Below, one piece after another: positions 9,858 through 17,901 of a DNA stretch of 64,000 nucleotides. Position 1 is the first letter of the stretch. The number at the start of each line of letters is the position of its first letter. A program made the position numbers and the translations under genes. The DNA is from an uncultured Candidatus Poseidoniales archaeon (lineage in GTDB: Archaea; Thermoplasmatota; Poseidoniia; Poseidoniales; Thalassarchaeaceae): positions 106,968 through 170,967 of the forward strand of contig CACELO010000001.1 of the NCBI GenBank assembly GCA_902560445.1, written 5' to 3'. The notes beneath the pieces are model-generated. The model did not search any database and had not been told where the DNA came from. It saw nothing but the letters and a program-made list of their open reading frames with translations.

Positions 9858-11204
9858 TCACTGGAATGCTTCGTCTTTTGCTAGACTACCCATTGGATCC
9901 CAAGCTGGAAGTACAACTGGTTCAGTCATCATACCGGCCTTCATCTCATCAGAGAGATATTTGCTTGGACATGCAATTTCGAACATGTGTTCGTCATACC
10001 ATGAGTCGTTCATCGTGTAGAATCCCTTACGGCCAGATTGTTCGGCTCCCCATGAATTTTCAACACGCCACCTTCGTGGCTTTCCATCTACTACATCGAC
10101 ACCGGTAAACAGCATAGCATGAGTCATCATTGTTTGGCTAAAACGAAGTCGATCGGCTTTATTCATACCAAACTCTGCACCGTATAATGCTCCAAAATCG
10201 AATAACTTGGCGTCCCAGAGCCCACGCTTTCTGTGCATTTGCTTTCCTACATCACACCCCATCCAAACAGGTAATCCATCCTCCAATAGGCTCTGAGTGA
10301 TGCCTTTCATCTCATCACTTGGAACATTTAGATAGACCACAGGCGGTCCTCCTGCGACATTTTGTAAATAATCGACAGTGTAGGTTTGATAGTAGTCGTT
10401 CCTTGGATCGTTGACAATGCAAACATAGTCTTCCCAATCGATTTCGACGAATTCTTCAGCGAATTCTTGAGGAGTCATCATTCCCTTGCGGTGTAACTCT
10501 CCATCTTTGTCCTCCCACTGCCAATCGAACTTTTCAGGAGGGGTTCCCAAGTGGATGCAAAGAATTCTCCAGATGTCAGCGAGACGCGAATCTTTGTGTG
10601 CGCGAGCCTCAGCAGAACTACCGCCTGAATCAAAAATCTCACGAATCTCACACGCCCCTGTTCTGAGAATATCCTTTAGATTCGCATTCATATAACGAGT
10701 GCTGGAAGAAGATTGAGACTCAGGATATGCAGATTTGGGAACTAGACCGTGCTTTCTAATCAAATTCATCGCCATATTCCATTGCCCGCCGTCGCCGATT
10801 GGGTCACCAAGTAGGAAGCCGATTGTGCGGTCGTCTACAGGACGTTCGGCGGTTTCAATAATCGCCTCATAGAAGTGATTGGCTCGCTCGAATTTGTCCC
10901 AGAAGTGAATGTGTGCCTGACTGAATTCGAAATTTTTCACATTCATTTTCTTCATGGTGCTTGGTCGAAATAGGTTTAGAGTGGCGAATAGCCAACAACG
11001 ACCGCTTCTCTTCTGATGAGTTACTTTCCACTTGTCTAACTTAATTGAGAATGAAAAATCAATTTCTTGCACTAAATCTCTATCCAAAGCAACTTCCAAT
11101 AATTCGTTATTTGATACTGCGTTTTGAGCTAATTTTGCTGTAGAATCAGCATCGAACGTTTTTCGTAATTCTTTGACTCTCTTTTGACTAATCGTCTTGC
11201 CCAT
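9858..11204 (-). CDS. pepC: Peptidase C1B, bleomycin hydrolase/aminopeptidase C-like (ORF track start 11276; M at 11204 preferred)
   Basis: HQKRSGRCWLFATLNLFRP (active-site Cys), THAMLFTGVDVVDGKPRRWRVENSWG (His/Asn), MNDSWYDEHMFEIACP. Confidence 0.92.
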   Translation of the reverse strand: MGKTISQKRVKELRKTFDADSTAKLAQNAVSNNELLEVALDRDLVQEIDFSFSIKLDKWKVTHQKRSGRCWLFATLNLFRPSTMKKMNVKNFEFSQAHIHFWDKFERANHFYEAIIETAERPVDDRTIGFLLGDPIGDGGQWNMAMNLIRKHGLVPKSAYPESQSSSSTRYMNANLKDILRTGACEIREIFDSGGSSAEARAHKDSRLADIWRILCIHLGTPPEKFDWQWEDKDGELHRKGMMTPQEFAEEFVEIDWEDYVCIVNDPRNDYYQTYTVDYLQNVAGGPPVVYLNVPSDEMKGITQSLLEDGLPVWMGCDVGKQMHRKRGLWDAKLFDFGALYGAEFGMNKADRLRFSQTMMTHAMLFTGVDVVDGKPRRWRVENSWGAEQSGRKGFYTMNDSWYDEHMFEIACPSKYLSDEMKAGMMTEPVVLPAWDPMGSLAKDEAFQ

Positions 11205-11259
11205 GGTATACACCGCAGGTACGACTTCGTTGACAGGCGCTGGATAATCATTGGCGCGT

Positions 11260-12162
11260 TCAGAGTGGTGCTGCAACGGCCAATCCAGCGGCGATTAGAG
11301 TCTCTGCAATCAGGCTTGGACAAGACTCTACATCTCCTTCAACTAGTGTAATCTCCGAACCATCTTCGGCGATAATCGGGTCGGTCAAATCCTGTAAAAT
11401 TCTGATTCTCATTAAATCCCCACCAATGGTCTCGGATACACTGATTTCTTCCGGTGGATGTGGGTCAGCACCTGTTGCCCTGTCAGGAAATTCATCCATT
11501 GCTCGAATCCTATCTTCTTCATCGAATTCTGGGTCATCCCAAGTTTCGTTAGGTCCTGCTACAGGTACCGGAGGCGATGATTGAAGTTCTGGCTCTGGAG
11601 TAGTTTCAGTGTACTCAGTTAGTGAAGCATCAGGACTTGTCATGGGTGGTGAAGAGGCGTAACTTCCTCCATTACTTCCATTGACCAATTGTTTCCAAGC
11701 GACATCGTGCTTGTATTTGTCAACCAAATGTCCTAGACTCTGATAGTAAACCCTCTCGGTGGGGTCATGCCTCTCCCAATCGATGGCGCTGAGGTGTTGC
11801 AGAGCAGCTGCGGCCTCTGCACCTCCTCCTTTCATTAGATTGACTAAAACCGCGTGTTGAGTAAACGCGTTCAAGCGAATTCGAGTTAAGTCAGTCACCA
11901 ATGTTCGCACATTCCCGAGCCTACGGGTTTGCAATTGCGCCTTTGCAGTCATACCTTCGGATTGCACAGTCTCTGAGAGTTCGGCTTCCAAACTCGCAGT
12001 CAGTTGTGCTACGGAAGCCCAAAAATCAGGTAATGGAAGTTCTACTGGGCCGGCAGATGACTTCTGCTTTCTAGCCACTTCAAAGAGTCCTTTTTCGACT
12101 GCTTGCAGTTGGTTTTTGCTTAACCTCATAGCCTCTGCCTCCGTACTCCCTAAGCGGTTCAT
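11260..12162 (-). CDS. GINS complex subunit (Gins51-like), with acidic linker and C-terminal B domain; start possibly 12129
   Basis: Helical A-like domain (LTRIRLNAFTQHAVLVNL...DWERHDPTERVYYQSLGHLVDKYKHDV), low-complexity linker, C-terminal MRIRILQDLTDPIIAEDGSEITLVEGDVESCPSLIAETLIAAGLAVAA resembling GINS B domain. Confidence 0.72.
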   Translation of the reverse strand: MNRLGSTEAEAMRLSKNQLQAVEKGLFEVARKQKSSAGPVELPLPDFWASVAQLTASLEAELSETVQSEGMTAKAQLQTRRLGNVRTLVTDLTRIRLNAFTQHAVLVNLMKGGGAEAAAALQHLSAIDWERHDPTERVYYQSLGHLVDKYKHDVAWKQLVNGSNGGSYASSPPMTSPDASLTEYTETTPEPELQSSPPVPVAGPNETWDDPEFDEEDRIRAMDEFPDRATGADPHPPEEISVSETIGGDLMRIRILQDLTDPIIAEDGSEITLVEGDVESCPSLIAETLIAAGLAVAAPL

Positions 12163-12275
12163 GTAGGAGCGTGCCGAGTCGCTAAATCAACCATTCCGTC
12201 AGTCTCGCTGCTACGGTTATGTAGAGTGGGGTTCGAGCCGCTGGAATCAAGAGGGCATTACGGCTCGGATATTGT

Positions 12276-12360
12276 GCAGGTGTACCCGAGTGGTCAAAGG
12301 GGGAGGGCTCAAGATCCTCTGCGTAGTGCTTCGCAGGTTCGAATCCTGCCGCCTGCACCA
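12276..12360 (+). tRNA. tRNA-Leu (anticodon CAA), CCA encoded
   Basis: GCAGGTG/CGCCTGC acceptor stem, GAGGG-CTCAAGA-TCCTC anticodon arm, long variable arm TGCGTAGTGCTTCGCA, GGTTCGAATCC T arm, ACCA 3' end. Confidence 0.93.
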
Positions 12361-12362
12361 AC

Positions 12363-12605
12363 TCATTCCCATTTCTCTGTAAACTCCCAGTTGTAGGCAT
12401 TTTCGTAAAGAGAGTAAGCTTCGTTTTCTATACGCCACTTCTTTTCTTCCATTTCTGCTGTCAAGCTCTTGTTGTCTTCTTCTAGCCATGTTAGCCATGC
12501 TTCAAGGCACCTAACTAGCAAGTCTAGTATGTCGTCTTGTTTTCGTTCCATAATTCGATCGGAATCAACGTAACACAGAATTTTGAGGCACTCAGGGTAT
12601 TTCAA
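12363..12605 (-). CDS. Small hypothetical protein, Trp/Glu-rich
   Basis: 80 aa ORF, start overlaps stop of the upstream HAD gene (12592); no recognised domain. Confidence 0.4.
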   Translation of the reverse strand: MKYPECLKILCYVDSDRIMERKQDDILDLLVRCLEAWLTWLEEDNKSLTAEMEEKKWRIENEAYSLYENAYNWEFTEKWE

Positions 12606-13317
12606 CCGCTTGGATAAATTGCTTGAGGAATTCTATAGTCCCTGAAGTTCCTTTTTGTTTCGTAATGACATCTGCAGCCTCTGCTACTCGTTCATGATTA
12701 TCATTAACAGCTACTGCGAATCCACACAATTCGAACATTGGAATGTCGTTAGCCGCATCCCCTACTGCGATAACTCGTGTCGGGTCGATACCTCTTTGTT
12801 TCAAGGCAAATCCAACACCCGTGCTTTTGTCTAGTCCAGGTGTGCAGAGGTGGATTGCAAAACCGGTTGGTACTACAGATAATTCACTATATTGAGAGCC
12901 TTCTATCGCATCTTGAATAGCCTCATAATTACCATCGTCTTTCAAACACCATTCGGTTTCTCGCCAGCGGTTTGACTCGATTCCAGCAGGATCTAATCCA
13001 TCTATTTGGCTAGCCAACCAATTCGCAGCATCACGTGTACGCTGACCATCTGCAAGAGAGCGAATAGGGTATCCGGCATGTGTGTCCCATACCATACCGC
13101 CATTTTCTCCGACGACAAATCCAGAGACAGCCAGGCTTTGCTGAATCGGGGTCACATTGGGTAGAGTCCTTCCACTTGCAAGTGAGATGGTAATGCCTCC
13201 TTTTTCGATTATTCTGATTAGAGGGATTAGTTCTTCTTGAAATCCATCAATATCTAGTAAAGTACCATCAATATCGAAGATAATCATCTCGAAGTTGCTT
13301 AAGTCGGGTAAATCCAT
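12592..13317 (-). CDS. HAD superfamily phosphatase (phosphoglycolate phosphatase-like, type IIB)
   Basis: IIFDIDGTLLDIDG, ISLASGRTLPNV, VIAVGDAANDIPMFELCGFAVAVND. Confidence 0.88.
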   Translation of the reverse strand: MDLPDLSNFEMIIFDIDGTLLDIDGFQEELIPLIRIIEKGGITISLASGRTLPNVTPIQQSLAVSGFVVGENGGMVWDTHAGYPIRSLADGQRTRDAANWLASQIDGLDPAGIESNRWRETEWCLKDDGNYEAIQDAIEGSQYSELSVVPTGFAIHLCTPGLDKSTGVGFALKQRGIDPTRVIAVGDAANDIPMFELCGFAVAVNDNHERVAEAADVITKQKGTSGTIEFLKQFIQAVEIP

Positions 13318-13361
13318 ATCTATTCGGTTGGCTCAACATTGATGATTCCACCGTTGAAGGT

Positions 13362-16172
13362 TTGTCTTCTTCCCCTCAGGTTGATGTATCGCCATCCCTT
13401 GCATGTGTTGTGAATGATGAGGAGTTTCTCATCTTGGACGATGACGACAAAGATTTGACTCATGCAAAGCCTGAGTCACCTAAGGCATCAGATGTCCAAT
13501 CAATCAGTGAAACCTCAGCCTCAATCGGTTCTCTAGGTGGCTTGATTTCTAAAATAAAGGGAATACTTGGTGAAGGTATTGGCAAATTTAGTTCCAGTAT
13601 TTCAGAAATGAGTGAGAAAAAAGCTGCAAATTTCGCACCGGTAGAAGAGTTGATTCTCGATGATGGTTCCCTCGAGAAAGTTATCCCAATTGCTGGGGAA
13701 AGTGCAGATTCTGCAGACTTCATGGAAGCCGAATTGGTCGTAGATGGAGTCGAGCAATTCGGGTGGAATTTACGCGGTATGGATTGTCCTGATTGTGCAA
13801 TGAAGGCCACTCGCGCAGTTAATCGGTTACCTGGAGTAGATCAAGTCATAATTTCGGCGACAGAGGGCAGTATTAGATTCAAACTTGATTTAGCTAGAGG
13901 AAGAGTTTCACGCGTCTCCTCAGTTCTAGAAAGCCTTGGTCATACTCCAGATGTTAAATGGTACTTAGTTCAGGGAAAGACTGCTGGCGAAGTTTCTAAC
14001 CTTCTAGGAATTAATCGCAAAGGTCTACGAAATGCCTTGCTTGATATTCCTGGGATTTTGAATGCCAGCCTCGATGATGGTCGAGTCGAATTACAACGAA
14101 TTCCGACAGATTCCCTAAAAGTTTCAGAAATGACAGAAGAAGGTCTACGCAGATTATTAGGAGAATATACCCTTGTAGAATCAAAAAACAAGCGACTTCG
14201 CGCCGATCAAGTGCAATTAATTGGTGCTGTTATGACGATTCCACTATTATTTGTGGTATTCGCAATAGAACTCCTAGAATTACATTGGTGGGTTGCAGCA
14301 GGAGTCACAGGTTTGGGTGTTCTATTCTCTGGAATGCCCATGTTCGAAGCCGCAATCGCCAGTATCCAAAATCGAGTATTAGGATTCCAAGTTCTAACAT
14401 CTTTAGCCGTTATTGGAGCCCTATATCTCAAGGAATGGCCAGAGGCATTGCTTGTCACGGGATTAATTGCTCTTGCAGGGCATCTAGAAGATAGCGCCCT
14501 AGTACGTGCTAGAGAAGCAATGCAAGGTGGTTTGGATAGGCTTCCAAGCAGAGCTAGATTAGTTGCAGAAGGCCAACATATCGACAATTCGAATCATGAT
14601 GAGTGGACCCCAATCACCGCCTTGGAACCAGGCGATATAGTCGAGATAAGATCTGGCGAGGTGATTCCAGTTGATGGGACCATAATCGATGGCACAGGAG
14701 CAATCGACAGAACTCCAATGACTGGAGAACCAATGCCGGTATCAGTAAGTCCCGGTTCATTTGTTGAGGCCGGTCTGACAATAACACGTGGTCCTCTGCA
14801 TGTTAAGGCGGAAGCGACCGGCCGAGATACTCGATTAGCAGACCTAATTGAAATGGTTAGAAAATATCGAGAAAAACCCACACGCACTCAAACAATCATC
14901 GAGAGATTCACAGCGATTTGGGTACCTCTTGTACTGGTTGGTTCGGCAGTTTATGGAGTAATATCTGGAGATATAGTGGGGATGCTAGTTCTCTGGGTCG
15001 TATCATGTCCATGTGCGCTTCTTCTAGCGGCTCCAGTTCCACATGCTACCGCTCTATCTAGTGCTTCAGCAATAGGATTAGTCGCGCGTGGTGGAGATGT
15101 AATTGAGGCAGCAGCTGGTATTGAATTAGCCCTACTCGACAAGACAGGAACTCTTACCAGCGGCCGACCTAGATTGGTTTCAATCGCAGTCGCAGGAGAT
15201 GAGACAGAAGAGAGTGCTCTACGAATTGCCGCTGGACTTGAACAGAGGAGTAATCATCCTTACGCGACCACCATAATTGAGGCAGCATCGGAGCGCAGTA
15301 AGGCGATTACACAGATTAAAGATATCGAAGATGGTGATGCTGGGATTCGAGGTTCTATGCGTGGATTACCCGTAATTCTTGGTCGAGCTGATTGGCTAAT
15401 GTCTGAAGGAATCACCATCCCGTACGAAATCGATTCTGCTCTTGCAGATAGTCGTCATGCTGGCTATGGAGCCAGTGTATTGGCAATTGATAGTGAAGCG
15501 GTTGCGGCCTTCACATTCGCCCACGATGACGCTCGCGAGGGGGTTCACGAAATGGTAGAGAAATTACAGCATCAGGGAATCAGCGTTGAGATACTTAGTG
15601 GGGACGAACAAGCATCGGTTGAAGCCTTTGCAGAAAGTCTCGGGATAAATCCCAAAATTTGTCGAGGCAATGTCGATCCTAAAGGTAAGGCGTCATGGGT
15701 TGCAGAGCGAGCAAAACTGAGTCGTACCCTGATGGCGGGAGATGGATTCAATGATTCTGGAGCGCTTGCTGCAGCAGATATTGGCGTAGCTGTGGGAAGT
15801 GGAGAACAGGTAAATCTGGACGCTGCAGATGTCCTTATTCCCGGACAAGACCCACGAGCACTATCTAATCTCCTTGAACTTTCGAAAAGAACTCGACGTG
15901 TAGTCAACGCCAATATTGCAATATCAGTATTGGTTACTCTAGTGCTAATCATTACTACTCTAGTCGGAATCAACAATAGTATCGCGGCAGGAATAGCGAT
16001 ACACGAAGCCAGTGTGTTTCTTATTATATTCAATGGAATGTTTGTGACCGGCTCGGGTGGCAGAAGAATTGGGGTTTTACTCGACCTAGCTAAAGATTTG
16101 CTTCGTGATATTCGCGAGGCCTTTAGGGTGCTATTTTCGGGTGCTGAAGGAAGTCCACCATCGACCGCTTGA
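13362..16172 (+). CDS. Heavy-metal translocating P1B-type ATPase with extended N-terminus and HMA domain
   Basis: LRGMDCPDCAMKATRAVNRLPGV (HMA), TGEPMPV, SCPCALLLAAP, DKTGTLTSGRP, NHPYA, AGDGFNDSGALAAADIGVAVGSG. Confidence 0.93.
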   Translation: MSSSPQVDVSPSLACVVNDEEFLILDDDDKDLTHAKPESPKASDVQSISETSASIGSLGGLISKIKGILGEGIGKFSSSISEMSEKKAANFAPVEELILDDGSLEKVIPIAGESADSADFMEAELVVDGVEQFGWNLRGMDCPDCAMKATRAVNRLPGVDQVIISATEGSIRFKLDLARGRVSRVSSVLESLGHTPDVKWYLVQGKTAGEVSNLLGINRKGLRNALLDIPGILNASLDDGRVELQRIPTDSLKVSEMTEEGLRRLLGEYTLVESKNKRLRADQVQLIGAVMTIPLLFVVFAIELLELHWWVAAGVTGLGVLFSGMPMFEAAIASIQNRVLGFQVLTSLAVIGALYLKEWPEALLVTGLIALAGHLEDSALVRAREAMQGGLDRLPSRARLVAEGQHIDNSNHDEWTPITALEPGDIVEIRSGEVIPVDGTIIDGTGAIDRTPMTGEPMPVSVSPGSFVEAGLTITRGPLHVKAEATGRDTRLADLIEMVRKYREKPTRTQTIIERFTAIWVPLVLVGSAVYGVISGDIVGMLVLWVVSCPCALLLAAPVPHATALSSASAIGLVARGGDVIEAAAGIELALLDKTGTLTSGRPRLVSIAVAGDETEESALRIAAGLEQRSNHPYATTIIEAASERSKAITQIKDIEDGDAGIRGSMRGLPVILGRADWLMSEGITIPYEIDSALADSRHAGYGASVLAIDSEAVAAFTFAHDDAREGVHEMVEKLQHQGISVEILSGDEQASVEAFAESLGINPKICRGNVDPKGKASWVAERAKLSRTLMAGDGFNDSGALAAADIGVAVGSGEQVNLDAADVLIPGQDPRALSNLLELSKRTRRVVNANIAISVLVTLVLIITTLVGINNSIAAGIAIHEASVFLIIFNGMFVTGSGGRRIGVLLDLAKDLLRDIREAFRVLFSGAEGSPPSTA

Positions 16173-16199
16173 TTAACCGAAACTTGGAGGGGTGGGATA

Positions 16200-16589
16200 A
16201 TGGACCTGGTCGAGATTGAGTCTAAACATGCTCCTCCACTCGCCGAATGCCCTCATTGTGAGCACATGTTGCCACCAGGACTAGGCGAGATTGAATGCGA
16301 GATTTGTGGCGCTGTATGCAAGGTAAGCCATCAGCCGACAACTGACGCTTTAACTGAAGAGAAGTTACCCTGTCCTCATTGTAACATAATCCTAGTCGCT
16401 GGCACTGATGAACGTCCAATCGAACTGACCTGCAGCTCCTGTTCGGGAGGTTTCATTCTGACAGAGAAAGTAGTCAAGGTGGAGATAGAATGTCCCGCAT
16501 GTGACCGAACACTTCGAATCCGGCCAAAACCAGGAAAAAGACAACTTACCTGCCCAGCCTGTGAGACTGAATTTAACGTCACTTTCTGA
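16200..16589 (+). CDS. Small protein with multiple zinc-ribbon CxxC pairs
   Basis: CPHCEHML...CEICGAVC...CPHCNIIL...CSSCSGGF...CPACDRTL...CPACETEF. Confidence 0.78.
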   Translation: MDLVEIESKHAPPLAECPHCEHMLPPGLGEIECEICGAVCKVSHQPTTDALTEEKLPCPHCNIILVAGTDERPIELTCSSCSGGFILTEKVVKVEIECPACDRTLRIRPKPGKRQLTCPACETEFNVTF

Positions 16590-16694
16590 TTTAACTGGCA
16601 ATTTCTTCAAGTCTGGTGAAATTGCAGCCTACGGCTGATTCTGACCCTGCGCTCTCAAATAGGGGTCAGATACCGTCTAAATGGGGATGGAAAG

Positions 16695-17795
16695 TTGAGC
16701 GAGAGCAAGTCTCCAGCCGATAATGACGCCGAAGGCGTAGATGAATTAGCAGCTCTTAGAGAAGCCCACGTTCGTTCCGCTGCCTCTGCAATCGATACAC
16801 TGGGCCGCGCTCGAGACCGTTTGGATGATGAAAGTAAGTTGCGCTCAGCAATGCGAAGGGAGCGTAGAAGACGAGTTGCAGAAATGGGGGAAAGGGTCGA
16901 AGGAATGCGAGGAGCTCTTCGTAAGGCCAATGATATCCTGTTTGAGGAGGAATTACATCGAATTGAAGCTGATATGAGGGCAGAACTCGAAGTCGAAATG
17001 GAACGTCTAGAAACTGAGGCTCTTGAGCGAGAAGAGCGACTTCTTAGAGAAGAAATGCTACACAGACTCCGTCGTGAAGAAAATCGACTTCGTGAACAAT
17101 TAGATTTAGAGCGTGACCGACGAATAGAGGAACACACTGGCAAACTTCGAGAACGCTTGAAGCGAGAGATGGAAACCGAATTTGAGCGACGCAAGGCATT
17201 CCTCAACGACCGGCTAGAATTAGAGGCGACTCAAGATATGGAAAGGATGGAGCGTCGGGTTGAAATGGATCTTAGAGAAGCGTCTGAATCAAAGGTTCAT
17301 CGCCAAGTGGAGTCATATCGACTGGAGCAAGAAATCGCAATGCGAGACAGATTAGCAAAGACTCGAAAGGAAAGAGAGAAAGAACTCGAAAAACAACTTG
17401 TAAGCGAAACTAAGTCTCTCGAAAAGGGTATGACTGCAGATGTTGATGTTCGCCTTAAATCGCTAGAAGAAGAGGCAGAAGCAGGTCTTCTAGCTGAATT
17501 AGACCGCTGGTTTGCCGCCGAGCGAGAGACAATGGAAGCAGCATTGTTACTCAAGCGTCAAGAGATGGCCTTAGAGAAAGAAGTCGAGATGGAACAAAAG
17601 TTGGCTGAGACCCGAAAACAGCGGGAGAAGGAATTGTTTGATAAATTGGAGAAACAATTCTCCAAGCGTGAAGAACTCTCAAAGAAAGAAATCAAGGAGA
17701 TGTTGAATGCTCTTGAATCTGAATTGAAGGTGAAGTGGGAGTCAATACTGGTCGAGGCGCGTCAAAGTGCTTTAGAAAGGTCCAATGGCAATTGA
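16695..17795 (+). CDS. Highly charged, predicted all-helical coiled-coil protein
   Basis: 366 aa dominated by E/R/K/L heptad-like runs (EREERLLREEMLHRLRREENRLREQLDLERDRR...). Confidence 0.7.
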   Translation: MSESKSPADNDAEGVDELAALREAHVRSAASAIDTLGRARDRLDDESKLRSAMRRERRRRVAEMGERVEGMRGALRKANDILFEEELHRIEADMRAELEVEMERLETEALEREERLLREEMLHRLRREENRLREQLDLERDRRIEEHTGKLRERLKREMETEFERRKAFLNDRLELEATQDMERMERRVEMDLREASESKVHRQVESYRLEQEIAMRDRLAKTRKEREKELEKQLVSETKSLEKGMTADVDVRLKSLEEEAEAGLLAELDRWFAAERETMEAALLLKRQEMALEKEVEMEQKLAETRKQREKELFDKLEKQFSKREELSKKEIKEMLNALESELKVKWESILVEARQSALERSNGN

Positions 17796-17901
17796 CCGGT
17801 ATTGATATTGAAGTCGAACAATAATCGGTAATTTAGCAGTGTATCATGTTGTTGAAGATTTTACACACAGTCACCATATAGAATGAGTCCTTGGGAAAAA
17901 T

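Noticed and set aside
12182-12498. Minus-strand ORFs with VQAAGFEPAKHYAEDLEPSPFDHSGTP / RRQDSNLRSTTQRILSPPPLTTRVH
   Set aside because: Classic spurious translation of the antisense strand of the tRNA-Leu gene at 12276-12360
16655-17206. 183-aa Arg/Ser-rich minus-strand ORF
   Set aside because: Low-complexity mirror of the GAR/GAA-rich coiled-coil gene on the plus strand; no independent coding signal
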